Assembly: GCA_947259915.1 (NCBI GenBank) | Contig: CAMYOC010000016.1 | Span: 43,147-79,506 of the forward strand | Length of the DNA stretch: 36,360 bases | Origin: an uncultured Gammaproteobacteria bacterium | Lineage (GTDB): Bacteria; Pseudomonadota; Gammaproteobacteria; Steroidobacterales; XN24 | Direction: 5' to 3' | Part shown: positions 1 through 7,555 of the stretch, piece after piece | How positions within the stretch are numbered: position 1 is the first letter of the stretch | How the letters are laid out: every line of letters starts with the position of its first letter | Made by a program: the position numbers and the translations under genes | Notes under the pieces: generated by a model | What the model was told of the DNA's origin: nothing | Databases searched by the model: none | What the model saw: only the letters and a program-made list of their open reading frames with translations

Positions 1-458
1 TAATTAAATTCCATCGCGAATTGCCCGCCGCCGAGATCGTACAGGCCCAATTGGAACGCCACCTCAGTGTCGCAGCCCCAGCAGACCCGGAAGCCGTTAA
101 GAATCCCGGGCGGCAATGCCGGATCATCGAGAGGATCCACAGGCGGGGCGTCAGCGGTGTTCTGCCATGAGATATCCTGGCTGTCGCTGTTTTTGAACGG
201 CGCTATCGTAGCGCCGCCAAACGTCACGAAACCTGATGCGTCAATCAAAACTGTCGACGTTTCAACGCCGAAGAAGTTGAAATCGAACCCGAGCTGACCA
301 ATCGGGTTGGAGGAGCCGTCCGTCCAGCCTCCCGAATCCACGCGGACCGATCTGGCGTCAGCCGGGCCGGACAGCAGTGCTCCGGTAAAGAGCAAGATGG
401 CCAGCGCGATGTATCGATGGATTGGCCGCGGGTGGGCCAGCGTAAGACTGCGATTCAT
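1..458 (-). CDS. Secreted nidogen-like / PEP-CTERM-style protein, C-terminus cut off by window edge
   Basis: The reading frame is open from an ATG at 458 to the left edge, giving 152 codons without a stop, so the gene is partial. The N-terminus has basic residues, a hydrophobic run (about residues 17-31) and an Ala-Asp-Ala stretch, as in a Sec signal peptide. The mature part has features of extracellular beta-rich domains: a GFDFNFFG motif, a 'DASGFVTFGG' strand, and a CWGC pair near residue 132. These resemble nidogen-like or PEP-CTERM-anchored exported proteins, but the C-terminal sorting signal that would settle this is outside the window. A strong ribosome site (GGGGGAG) lies 5-8 bases before the ATG. 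It is preceded by a candidate sigma-54 promoter, which fits PEP-CTERM genes in some Proteobacteria. Function unknown; export is fairly sure. Confidence 0.65.
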   Translation of the reverse strand, partial: MNRSLTLAHPRPIHRYIALAILLFTGALLSGPADARSVRVDSGGWTDGSSNPIGQLGFDFNFFGVETSTVLIDASGFVTFGGATIAPFKNSDSQDISWQNTADAPPVDPLDDPALPPGILNGFRVCWGCDTEVAFQLGLYDLGGGQFAMEFN

Positions 459-521
459 CAATCTCTCCCCCAAGAAAAGCTGCCGAGCCTTGGTATCCAG
501 GTCCGGGAAGTTGTAGAGACC

Positions 522-539
522 AAGCAGGTTTCGTGCCGG
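522..539 (-). promoter_or_regulatory. Candidate sigma-54 (-24/-12) promoter for the secreted protein
   Basis: On the minus strand the sequence reads CCGGCACGAAACCTGCTT. Compared with the RpoN consensus TGGCACG-N4-TTGCW, it has GGCACG intact, the exact spacing between the GG (537-536) and GC (525-524), and a following T. Mismatches are the first base (C for T) and the first T of TTGC. The start point would be near 512, leaving a leader of about 54 bases before the ATG at 458. Sigma-54 control is known for PEP-CTERM genes in PrsK/PrsR bacteria; that this gene belongs there is inference. Confidence 0.5.
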
Positions 540-558
540 ATGATTAGAAATACTGCTA

Positions 559-571
559 AATCAATGACTTA
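559..571 (+). promoter_or_regulatory. ihf site: Candidate IHF binding site
   Basis: AATCAATGACTTA matches the IHF core consensus WATCAR-N4-TTR at every fixed position. It lies about 45-60 bases upstream of the predicted sigma-54 start, between the promoter and where an enhancer-bound activator would sit, which is the normal place for IHF in such promoters. A single match to a degenerate consensus in an AT-rich patch can arise by chance. Confidence 0.4.
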
Positions 572-634
572 AGAGAAACCGGGACACGCCAGTGCGGGTG
601 TTCGATGGGCCAGGTGTAAAGAAAGCCGACAGTT

Positions 635-651
635 CCGACTCAGCGAGTCGG
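635..651 (-). terminator. Possible weak terminator hairpin at the TIR-TPR stop codon
   Basis: CCGACTC (635-641) and GAGTCGG (645-651) form a perfect seven-pair stem with a three-base loop that spans the stop codon of the TIR-TPR gene. In the direction of transcription it is followed after about 10 bases by a T-rich stretch (GGCTTTCTTT) rather than an immediate U-run, so termination is possible but not convincing. Confidence 0.3.
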
Positions 652-2664
652 CCACTCGGTGTCTTTTTCGAACCGCTGTACCCGTCCCAATGCGAGCTTC
701 GTGAACAACCAGTCAGGTCCTCGGTCGGCCTCGAGTCGCGCACGGCCGGATTCAAGCAGGGTGAGCGCAATGTCGCGCTCTCCCAGGGCCGCCCGGCAGC
801 CACCTTCGACGCTATCCAGATAGGCGATTCGCCAGTCGCTCGCGGCGTAATCAGCGGCAAGCGCCTCCCGTGCCATCGCAGCCATTGCAATGCCTTCCCC
901 GGCACGGTTCGTTCTGCAGTAAAGGTCTGCGAGGTTGGCGGCGATGGGGCCTTCCATGCGGTGGTCGTGTAGCCGGGCGATCTCGAGCCCCTCGACATAC
1001 AGGGGCTCGGCGTCTTCGTAGCGCCCCTGGCTGGCGATGGACAATGCCAGATTGTTCAGCGAGAAAACCCATTGATCGTCGGTGGGCTGCCGGTGGCGCC
1101 GGTCGGCAGTGACCGATTCCGACAGGATCTGCTCCGCTTCCTCGACTTCTCCCTGCTCCAGAACGAACAGGCCGAGATTGTTGAGCTGGCTGGCGGTCTC
1201 CGGATGTTCGTCCCCCCACACTCGCCGGGCTCGCGATACCGCCTGTCGGGCGAGCCGCTCCGCGTCGGCCAGACGCCGCTGGCTGTAGGTGATGGCGGCC
1301 AGGTTGTTGAGGCTCTCGATGGTGAGCGGATGATCGGCTCCGAGTATCCGCTCCCGGATATCGAGCGCCTCGCTCATATAAGACTGCGCCTCCTCCAGAC
1401 GATCCTGATACATCATCAGCACGGCCAATCGGTCGAGAGCCCGCGCCCGCTGCGCTTCGTCTTTCTCCGGCCGCACGCTGATCCTGTCCAGCGCGTCTCG
1501 ATACAAGGCTTCCGCCTCATCGTCGACACCTGTATCGGAAAGCACGTCGGCCAGTACGACCATCGCATTGATCGACACCTCCGGGGCTGGCGGGTCGAGC
1601 GCGTGCGCGCGGCTGAGAGCCTCTCGGGCGACCGCCTCGGAACGATCGTATTCGCCCCGCAGATACAAGGCAGCGGCCAGGGCGATCTGGGTCCGGACGT
1701 CACGGACTTCCGACCGGTCACCGGCATTGCCGCTGGCTTGCAGTGCGGAATCGAGCAATTCCGTGGCCTGGCCGTAGAGCCCGAGTCCCGTGTAAACGCG
1801 GCCCATGGTGCCAAGCAGATTGGCGCGCACCGCGGGTTGATCGAGCAACTCCCTATCGATCTTCTCCGCGCCACGGTCGAGGATCTCGCGTGCGGTGATA
1901 GTGTTGCCCCTGGCCTCGCCGGGGTCGACAACGTCGAAAAGGGAGACCAGGAATTCCGTGGTCTCGGTCGCCGTGCGCGCCTCCTGTTCGGCGCGCAAGC
2001 GCTGACGATCGGCTTCCGCCCTGGCCATCAGCGCGGCGGTGGCCAGACCGATCGCAATCACCATCCCGGCGACTGCGCTGGCCGCGACCGCGATCAGGCG
2101 CCGTTGTCGACGCTGCTGGTCGCGCTGGCGGAGTTCGTCGAGGCCGACACCCAACAGCCCGGCGATGACCTTGAGTTTGGCGCCCTGTCTGCCGTCACCG
2201 CCGGGGCGCACATCGGCCGCAGCATGGTCATGAGGGCCCTCGTGGTCGCCGGCCTCCAGTGGCTCGGTGAGTGCTTCCGGGAAACACTCCTGGCCGCTGT
2301 CAGCACCCGGCTCTCCGTCGACAATCAAACAATAGATTCGGTTGCCCCGGCCGAGTCGGCGGAAGAAGCGGATCTCTTCGTTTACCCATCGCGATGCGGC
2401 CGCGGCCGGCGAGCAGATCACGATCAGGGATTCGGATTCCTCCAGCGCCTGCTGGATCACTGCGCCGAGATCGGTAGCGGTTGGCAATTCGTCACGATCG
2501 CGGAAGATCGGTGTCAGCCGGGATGGGGTGGGGCCCAGTGGCGATGGCTGGCCCACCAGGCGTTTTGGTACCCGATAAGTTTCCAGCTTGCGATGCAGCC
2601 ACCGCGCCCAACGCTCTTCGCGATGGCTGTAACTGATAAACGCCTTGTATCGGGATGTCGCCAC
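640..2664 (-). CDS. TIR domain - transmembrane - TPR protein
   Basis: 674 residues in three parts. Residues 5-120 are a TIR domain: KAFISYSH opening, a SxxW region with W93 and E97 (WxxxE, where the NADase glutamate lies in enzymatic TIRs), and a 'RIYCLIVDGEPG' strand. Residues 162-185 carry an 'LKVIAGLLGVGLDEL' stretch usual in this family. Residues 189-213 form one membrane helix followed by a charged coiled-coil-like stretch. From about residue 250 to 620 there are tandem TPR repeats of the kinesin-light-chain type (repeated 'LNNLA' and 'AERLAR' units), giving a protein-binding scaffold. The start is a GTG; no better ATG exists upstream in frame. The domain order predicts a cytoplasmic TIR and a far-side TPR array. 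Such proteins are common in Xanthomonadales- and Chromatiales-like bacteria and their ligand is unknown. No defence partner gene lies next to it. Confidence 0.8.
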   Translation of the reverse strand: MATSRYKAFISYSHREERWARWLHRKLETYRVPKRLVGQPSPLGPTPSRLTPIFRDRDELPTATDLGAVIQQALEESESLIVICSPAAAASRWVNEEIRFFRRLGRGNRIYCLIVDGEPGADSGQECFPEALTEPLEAGDHEGPHDHAAADVRPGGDGRQGAKLKVIAGLLGVGLDELRQRDQQRRQRRLIAVAASAVAGMVIAIGLATAALMARAEADRQRLRAEQEARTATETTEFLVSLFDVVDPGEARGNTITAREILDRGAEKIDRELLDQPAVRANLLGTMGRVYTGLGLYGQATELLDSALQASGNAGDRSEVRDVRTQIALAAALYLRGEYDRSEAVAREALSRAHALDPPAPEVSINAMVVLADVLSDTGVDDEAEALYRDALDRISVRPEKDEAQRARALDRLAVLMMYQDRLEEAQSYMSEALDIRERILGADHPLTIESLNNLAAITYSQRRLADAERLARQAVSRARRVWGDEHPETASQLNNLGLFVLEQGEVEEAEQILSESVTADRRHRQPTDDQWVFSLNNLALSIASQGRYEDAEPLYVEGLEIARLHDHRMEGPIAANLADLYCRTNRAGEGIAMAAMAREALAADYAASDWRIAYLDSVEGGCRAALGERDIALTLLESGRARLEADRGPDWLFTKLALGRVQRFEKDTEWPTR

Positions 2665-2914
2665 GGGTCAGTTCGGCCTCGATCGCAATCAGATCGCGCC
2701 GGTGGCGCGTCGCGTGAGTATAGCCAGCCACGCGAGCGGCTTCATTGATCGCCGGGGCTGGGGTTGCCCCGACCCGTTATCTGCTGCCTGAGTGGTTGGC
2801 CGCAAGATGCCGCGGCAGCGGCGCGCTATCGAGCGGCAGCAATCCGGGAGATGGCAGGGAGCCCTGGCCGCGGTCAGGTGATGGAGGCAAACGGTGTGCT
2901 GGCGGGGTTATCGC

Positions 2915-3631
2915 CTAGAACAGCAGCTGCTGCTGCCAGCCGATCTGGTAGATTATCACCGCGCCGATGGCGATGGTGGCGACGCCCACTGTGGCCTGGA
3001 GGCCGTTATGCAGCCAGGTCACGCCGCGCGCCGAGGCGCGCAGCGGGATAGCGATGATGATGGACAACAGTGCCATGCCAATCATGGAGCCGACGCCGAA
3101 CAGTGCGATGTAGAGCAGCCCGGTCCAGGGTGATTGCACAGTCTGCAACGTCAACAGGATCAGCGCCGCGGAACCGGCCATGCCGTGCATCAGACCTACG
3201 ACCAGTGCACGGACCGGGAAGCCTTGACGATGGTCATGATGATGCCGGGCCGGATCGTGACCGCGTTCACCGGCGTGGGAGTGGGCGTGGAAGTGGACCG
3301 CGCCATCATGGTGTTCATGCACATGGAAGTGGATCCGCTCCCGGATCAGACGCCTGAGCACATCGACACCGAGTCCGATCAGCATCACGCCGACCAGCAA
3401 TTCGAGTAATTGGGCCATGCGCTCGGGCATCACGGCGTCGAGGATCAACACAATAGAGCCAAACAGGAACAAGGTCAGGGTGTGTCCCAGACCCCAGGCA
3501 GCGCCCTGGCGGATGGTGTCGGTCATCGATCGGCTGCGCGTCGCCAGGGAAGCCACTGCGGCGATGTGATCGCTCTCCACCGCGTGGCGCATGCCGATCA
3601 GGAATCCCAACAACAGCAGGCTTAGGCTCAT
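2915..3631 (-). CDS. Nickel/cobalt permease, NicO/UreH-like
   Basis: 238 residues with six hydrophobic segments. The first helix holds the nickel-permease signature H16-x4-D21-H22 (RHAVESDH). A cytoplasmic loop around residues 105-135 is packed with histidines (FHVHEHHDGAVHFHAHSHA) and probably binds metal. It is the last gene of the hydrogenase operon, 19 bases after hypA, so its likely job is to bring in Ni2+ for the [NiFe] centre, replacing HupE, which is absent from this operon. The start is uncertain: the ATG at 3631 has a GGAG three bases upstream, while an in-frame TTG at 3640 has GAGGGA at better spacing; the two differ by three residues. Nickel rather than cobalt is inferred from the context. 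Confidence 0.8.
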   Translation of the reverse strand: MSLSLLLLGFLIGMRHAVESDHIAAVASLATRSRSMTDTIRQGAAWGLGHTLTLFLFGSIVLILDAVMPERMAQLLELLVGVMLIGLGVDVLRRLIRERIHFHVHEHHDGAVHFHAHSHAGERGHDPARHHHDHRQGFPVRALVVGLMHGMAGSAALILLTLQTVQSPWTGLLYIALFGVGSMIGMALLSIIIAIPLRASARGVTWLHNGLQATVGVATIAIGAVIIYQIGWQQQLLF

Positions 3632-3650
3632 ATACTCCAAGCGTAGTCCC

Positions 3651-4058
3651 TCAGGCGGGACCTGGCGCCGCCTCCCCGAGCTGCGCGGACCCGACCCGGG
3701 GTGAGTCGTCTTCCGACAGATCCAGATCCAGGCTTTGCAGCAGCATTTCTTCGCCGCGGATCACACGGGTACGGAAATCTCCGCATTGACCGCACAGCAA
3801 GCGATTTGGCAGCACCTCCGTTTCGCTGTCGCAGCGGGTACAGCGGACGACCACGGGACCGGTCTCGATATCCAGCAGCGCGGCGTCTGCAATCGTGCCG
3901 GCCGCGGCCAGCGGAAAGGCCTTCTTCAGCAGAGCCGGCTCCACTCCGGAAAGAGGGCCGATCTGCAGACGGACGCGCTCGACTCTGCGCGCGTGGTGTT
4001 CCGCGGCCACGCGTTCGACCTGTGTCATTAGCGCCAGACAGATGGACAGTTCGTGCAT
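3651..4058 (-). CDS. hypA: Hydrogenase nickel-incorporation protein HypA
   Basis: 135 residues. It opens with MHELS, where His2 is the nickel ligand in HypA proteins, and has the zinc site C73-x2-C76 / C89-x2-C92. HypA passes nickel, with HypB, to the hydrogenase large subunit before the active site closes. The tail beyond residue 115 is a short acidic and Ala/Pro-rich extension not needed in the family. It begins 7 bases after hupJ ends and is followed by the nickel permease. HypB, its GTPase partner, is not in the window, so the rest of the hyp set must lie elsewhere. Confidence 0.93.
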   Translation of the reverse strand: MHELSICLALMTQVERVAAEHHARRVERVRLQIGPLSGVEPALLKKAFPLAAAGTIADAALLDIETGPVVVRCTRCDSETEVLPNRLLCGQCGDFRTRVIRGEEMLLQSLDLDLSEDDSPRVGSAQLGEAAPGPA

Positions 4059-4065
4059 GGCGTCG

Positions 4066-4566
4066 TCAATCCCCCTGCAGCATCAGCTGGCGCAGCAATC
4101 CGCGTCGGCTCACCGGTTTGGCGAGCAGCGCATCGGCGCTCGGCTCGCGCTCGTTGATCTTGCTGTGACCGTCCTCCGACGGCGTGAACAGATCATCCAT
4201 CACCTGCTCAGCCACATCCCGCGCGGTCTGCTGGTCGGGGAAATCCTCGACCGTCGTAAACAGGCTGGCGCACATATGCAAGGCTTTGCCATCCGGGCGG
4301 CTGGCGTGAAACTCACAGCTTCCGGACGGGAATTCCCACGCCCGGGCCTTGTCGCTGCTGAAATCCCGCCATTCTTCTTCGGGACCGGGGATCAGCACCA
4401 GGTTCATAAACCAGGGGGTGATCAACACACCGACCTGATGTTCCTCCCAGGCCCGGAAACCCACGGCCTCGGCCTGCAGCGCGCGATTGATAAACGGCAT
4501 GTCCTGCATCCGCTCATCGGCGATCCGCTGGTAGATCTCGACCAGGCTTTCCGGTGTCAGGCTCAC
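4066..4566 (-). CDS. hupJ: [NiFe] hydrogenase assembly chaperone HupJ (HybE family)
   Basis: 166 residues. The start is a GTG whose last two bases overlap the TGA of hupI (GTGA), the usual coupling in this operon; a longer open frame upstream only runs through hupI. The core 'MPFINRALQAEAVGFRAWEE', 'VGVLITPWFMNLVLIPG' and 'WEFPSGSCEF' blocks are typical of the HybE/HupJ family, and the C-terminal 'SRRGLLRQLMLQGD' has the family's usual ending. In E. coli HybE binds the Tat signal peptide of the small subunit and holds back export until the enzyme is assembled; HupJ has been linked to small-subunit maturation under oxygen. Role here inferred from family and operon. Confidence 0.88.
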   Translation of the reverse strand: MSLTPESLVEIYQRIADERMQDMPFINRALQAEAVGFRAWEEHQVGVLITPWFMNLVLIPGPEEEWRDFSSDKARAWEFPSGSCEFHASRPDGKALHMCASLFTTVEDFPDQQTARDVAEQVMDDLFTPSEDGHSKINEREPSADALLAKPVSRRGLLRQLMLQGD

Positions 4567-4784
4567 GATGGCGTTCCGTCCTCCAGCGGCAGGAACTTGT
4601 CTTTCCCGGCGTCGCATTGGGGGCAGCGCCAGTGATCCGGCAGTTCCGAGAACGCGGTGCCGGGCTCGACCTGCTCGTATTCGTCACCCTCTGCAGGATC
4701 GTAGACACACCAGCAGATACGACACTCCAGCTTCGTATCCTCCGCCAGCCGGGCTTGCACATCGCTGTCATTGATCCGCGTCAT
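4563..4784 (-). CDS. hupI: Rubredoxin HupI
   Basis: 73 residues. Two iron-binding knuckles, C21-R-I-C24 and C54-P-Q-C57, with the conserved 'VYDPAEGDE' and 'GTAF.ELPDHWRCP' segments, mark a one-iron rubredoxin. There is an extra cysteine at 26 (CRICWC). HupI proteins are needed for making the small subunit of uptake hydrogenases when oxygen is present, probably as an electron donor or oxygen sink during iron-sulfur assembly. A longer frame exists upstream, but the ATG at 4784 sits just 14 bases after hupH and gives the family's usual length. It overlaps hupJ. Confidence 0.93.
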   Translation of the reverse strand: MTRINDSDVQARLAEDTKLECRICWCVYDPAEGDEYEQVEPGTAFSELPDHWRCPQCDAGKDKFLPLEDGTPS

Positions 4785-4798
4785 CGAGGTCTCTCGCT

Positions 4799-5674
4799 TC
4801 AGGCCATCTGTTTCCAGTACGGCTCGAGAATGTCGTTGAGCCGTTGCCGGGAGTCCGCGATATCTTCGCTGGCGGCGCGGGCGACCTGAGGCACGTCGAC
4901 CACTTCGATCGTATCGAGGATCAGTTTGTTCATGGAATTGAAGAACCGCACCCACCAGATGTTGGGGATGGCGGTGCTCGACACTCTGCACGAACCATAA
5001 CCGCGTGACAGCAGGTCCACCGGGCCGCGACCCAGCGTCTGTTCCAAAAATGCCACGTCCGCCGGCGACAGCGGCAGCAGGGTCAGGTTGATCACGTGGG
5101 CTTCGTCGCCCGCCGCGACCCGATGACGCTGTTCTTCGAGCTCCGCCAGGATGGCCATCGCGTTCATCACGTCCGGCGGGACTTCGACCTCGGTCAGCGG
5201 GCGCGAGCGCGGCGGCGTCTGGTGGGCGGGCAACCGCACCAGGTAGGGTACGTCGGCGACTTCGATCAGGTCGTGCAGCAGTTTGTCGTCGGCATCCACG
5301 TAGAAGGTCCGCCAGACCCCGGCGAGCACCGATTCCTGCATCCTGGCCCGGACTACGCCGGAGTAACTGACGCTGACCTCGCCGTCACCCATGATCTGGT
5401 TGACCAGATCCAGGTTGGCCTCATCCAGCGCTGCGAGGTTGGCGATCAGCGGTTCGGCGCCCGGTTCGTAGCTGGCCAGCGCCTGTTTTAACCACTCCAT
5501 CGCTTCGCGCGCGCCCTGCAAATCCTCGACTTCTTCGGGTTCCGGTATGTCCGGCCGCTGAAAGGTCGTGATCTCGTGCGGCAGATCGATATATTCGAGT
5601 TCGGCGCCGTCGCCCTCGGTGGGCTGACTGCCTGGGCCGACGGTCACGATCGGGATGTCGTGCAATTTGCTCAT
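4799..5674 (-). CDS. hupH: Hydrogenase expression/formation protein HupH (HyaF family)
   Basis: 291 residues, close to the usual 280-290. It has the two repeated halves of the family: 'VSYSGVVRARMQESVLAGVWRTFYVD' in the first (about 105-130) and 'STAIPNIWWVRFFNSMNKLILDTIEVVDVP' in the second (about 235-265). The AUG overlaps the stop of hupG by four bases (ATGA). HyaF/HupH is required for assembling the small subunit of oxygen-respiring uptake hydrogenases and is thought to act on the iron-sulfur clusters. No catalytic residues are known in the family. Confidence 0.88.
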   Translation of the reverse strand: MSKLHDIPIVTVGPGSQPTEGDGAELEYIDLPHEITTFQRPDIPEPEEVEDLQGAREAMEWLKQALASYEPGAEPLIANLAALDEANLDLVNQIMGDGEVSVSYSGVVRARMQESVLAGVWRTFYVDADDKLLHDLIEVADVPYLVRLPAHQTPPRSRPLTEVEVPPDVMNAMAILAELEEQRHRVAAGDEAHVINLTLLPLSPADVAFLEQTLGRGPVDLLSRGYGSCRVSSTAIPNIWWVRFFNSMNKLILDTIEVVDVPQVARAASEDIADSRQRLNDILEPYWKQMA

Positions 5675-6120
5675 CAGCCGTTGACCTCGCTGGTGGCGGC
5701 GGCAGGCCCGCGGACCGGCACCTGATCGCTGGCAAATGTCGGCGGCTCACAGGTCTCGCCCCGCATGAACTCGCTGATGTCGTCGAGATACTCGCTCCAA
5801 TTTTTCATCCGCGCGATGGCGCCGAGATATCCGCCATCGCGGAAGAAGACCAGGCAGGGCCAGGCGCGGAAGCCCAGACGTTTTTGCAGCGGTAGTTCGG
5901 CGCTCTTGTCCACCACGCCGGCACGGATGTTGCCCTCGAACGCGGCTATCAGCTCCGGCAATACGACGGCCACGTCGGTGGTCTCTTTGTATCGTTTTGG
6001 ATCACCGGCGAAGAACAACACGCTGACGCCGGGCGCGCCGATAAACGTTTCATAGTCCTCGAGCGTGACCCGCGGATAAGAGAACTCGTCATAGAGACGC
6101 TGGATCAGGGGATGGCTCAT
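5674..6120 (-). CDS. hupG: Hydrogenase chaperone HupG (HyaE family, thioredoxin-like)
   Basis: 148 residues with a thioredoxin fold but no CxxC: the place of the active site reads 'FRAWPCLVFFRDG', with a single cysteine. This is normal for HyaE/HupG, which binds the Tat signal of the small subunit and acts as a chaperone rather than a redox enzyme. I chose the ATG at 6120, one base after the hupD stop, with GGAG about 12 bases upstream; an in-frame start at 6159 would overlap hupD by 38 bases and add a polar stretch not typical of the family. The C-terminal 25 residues are low-complexity. Confidence 0.85.
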   Translation of the reverse strand: MSHPLIQRLYDEFSYPRVTLEDYETFIGAPGVSVLFFAGDPKRYKETTDVAVVLPELIAAFEGNIRAGVVDKSAELPLQKRLGFRAWPCLVFFRDGGYLGAIARMKNWSEYLDDISEFMRGETCEPPTFASDQVPVRGPAAATSEVNG

Positions 6121-6121
6121 G

Positions 6122-6724
6122 TCAGTGCTTGTCTCCGATTCGCGGTCTGCCCGATTCATAGATGCCCATCTCCAGTTCGTGCGGCCCCACGCCTTCCCCG
6201 GACTTCAGCGGCTGCTGCCGTGGCGCTGCATCGATATCCCAGTCGCGCAGGATGCCCACGGCCAGTTCGACCGCCTCGGGTATCTGCTCCTTGACGCAGG
6301 GCCGCAGGCTGCCGCCGTAGTCGTCCAGCAGCTCGGGCTGGACGCCGACCAGCGCGATCTCGTCGGGGAAATCGCCGCTGAGCTTGGCGGTCATCAGGAC
6401 TTCCTGGAAACCGGCCTGATGCATGCTCATCTTCCTGGCGCCCATAAACCGCGGCACGTCGTCGTTGCGTATCACGCGGATGGTGCCGGGTTCCAGGCCG
6501 TAGTCGATGGCATCGAGGATCAGCAATCGTTTGCAGGAACGCACCCAGGGGATCAAAAAGATGCCCTGGGTGCCACCGTCCATGATGCGTACATGATCCG
6601 GGAACTGGTAGGCCGCATGCAGTGCCTCCACTGCGCGGACGCCGAAACCCTCATCCGCCCACAGAATATTGCCGAGTCCGAGTACGAGGGTCTCAAAAGA
6701 TGATTCTGCGTCCACCTCCAGCAT
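6122..6724 (-). CDS. hupD: Hydrogenase maturation endopeptidase HupD
   Basis: 200 residues. 'LVLGLGNILWADEGFGVR' is the family signature; nickel-sensing ligands match HybD: E25, D71 (in LLILDAIDYG) and H102. The enzyme cuts the C-terminal tail from the nickel-loaded large subunit after the histidine of its last cysteine motif, here predicted after H582 of HupL, removing 15 residues. Start uncertain: the ATG at 6724 lacks a clear ribosome site, while a GTG at 6754 overlaps the hupC stop (TAGTG) and has AAGGA upstream, adding ten residues. The C-terminal 35 residues beyond the catalytic core are longer than in short homologues such as HybD. Confidence 0.9.
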   Translation of the reverse strand: MLEVDAESSFETLVLGLGNILWADEGFGVRAVEALHAAYQFPDHVRIMDGGTQGIFLIPWVRSCKRLLILDAIDYGLEPGTIRVIRNDDVPRFMGARKMSMHQAGFQEVLMTAKLSGDFPDEIALVGVQPELLDDYGGSLRPCVKEQIPEAVELAVGILRDWDIDAAPRQQPLKSGEGVGPHELEMGIYESGRPRIGDKH

Positions 6725-6753
6725 GCCGGCTGTCGATGCGGCCAGATCAGCCA

Positions 6754-7458
6754 CTAGGGCTGGTCGTCCTTGAACGTGCGCCAGCCACCCATGATGGTGC
6801 TGACGCTGCTCTCGCGATCCATGATGTCCGCCCGGATTGCCATATAGATATGGATCACCACAAACACCAGCATCACCCACATGCTCAGCAGGTGCAGCAT
6901 CTTGGTGTTTTGTGAACCGTCCAGCGCCGGGATGACCCAGCCGAACCAGGTATCGGCCCAGCTGCCTTCGCCCAGGCCTTCCGCATAGAGCGCAAAGCCG
7001 GTGAAGATCAAGAACAGGGTCAACAGCACGTTGAATAACCACATCGCCGTTTGCGCCAGCGGATTGTGGCCCATGATCTTGTGGCTCTTGCGCGTCAGGA
7101 ACGCGTAATACTTGATCTCATGGAACAGATCCTTCCACCACCCGCCTTTCCAGAACGGCAGGACAAACAACTCTCGCGAGTACTTGTTGCCGACAAAGGC
7201 CCAGTAGATCCGGACCAGAAAGGCGATGGCGAACACATAGCCGGCGATAAAGTGGATCATCCGCAGATAACCCATCAGGAAATGACTACTGGCTTCGCCG
7301 CCAAGGCTGGGTAATGGGTTGGCGATGAAATACCCGGTGACACAAAGGACGCCGATGCTCAGCGCGTGGAGCCAGTGCCAAATACGCACCGGCGCCTCAA
7401 AGACGTAGGTTGCCTTCTGGTACTTGGGGTCGTGGACGCTTGCTGCAGTCGTGCTCAT
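6754..7458 (-). CDS. hupC: [NiFe] hydrogenase b-type cytochrome subunit HupC
   Basis: 234 residues with four predicted membrane helices. Histidines suited to bind two b hemes lie in 'IWHWLHALS' (H28, H31), 'MIHFIAGY' in the second helix, and 'HLLSMWVMLVFVVIH' in the fourth. It anchors the hydrogenase dimer to the periplasmic face of the membrane and passes electrons from the distal cluster to quinone. The ATG at 7458 has a very strong ribosome site (GAGGAGGA, 8 bases away); a TTG one codon earlier is not needed. It is 97 bases after hupL, the only sizeable gap in the operon, and that gap holds a long inverted repeat. Confidence 0.93.
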   Translation of the reverse strand: MSTTAASVHDPKYQKATYVFEAPVRIWHWLHALSIGVLCVTGYFIANPLPSLGGEASSHFLMGYLRMIHFIAGYVFAIAFLVRIYWAFVGNKYSRELFVLPFWKGGWWKDLFHEIKYYAFLTRKSHKIMGHNPLAQTAMWLFNVLLTLFLIFTGFALYAEGLGEGSWADTWFGWVIPALDGSQNTKMLHLLSMWVMLVFVVIHIYMAIRADIMDRESSVSTIMGGWRTFKDDQP

Positions 7459-7489
7459 CAAAAATTCCTCCTCAAATGAGGCCTCGGAC

Positions 7490-7533
7490 CGGTGTCCCGT
7501 CGTTCAGTTGTCGCTGTCACCGCCGGGACACCG
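7490..7533 (-). promoter_or_regulatory. Long inverted repeat between hupL and hupC
   Basis: CGGTGTCCCG (7490-7499) and CGGGACACCG (7524-7533) are perfect ten-base complements around a 24-base loop. It sits in the 97-base space after hupL. No U-run follows, so it is more likely an mRNA-stabilising or processing stem-loop protecting hupSL, or a partial attenuator, than a terminator. Just downstream, CCTCA-TT-TGAGG forms a small second hairpin whose right arm includes part of the hupC ribosome site. Effect on expression is inference. Confidence 0.5.
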
Positions 7534-7555
7534 CCGATTTCCCCCAAGCTTGCCC

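Noticed and set aside
459..540. Possible cyclic-di-GMP (GEMM) riboswitch in the leader of the secreted protein
   Set aside because: A 'GGCACGAAACC' stretch looked tempting, but the GNRA loop and the GGGACGCAAAGCC-like core are missing, and the stretch is better read as a -24/-12 promoter.
640..2664. TIR protein as part of a Thoeris or other anti-phage system
   Set aside because: No ThsA-like or other defence partner adjoins it; it has a membrane helix and TPRs, and the neighbours are hydrogenase genes and an exported protein.
1072..2748. 558-codon open frame on the plus strand opposite the TIR-TPR gene
   Set aside because: It mirrors the TIR-TPR coding strand in a GC-rich region, has no recognisable domain and a composition (rich in Arg, Gly, Gln) typical of antisense frames.
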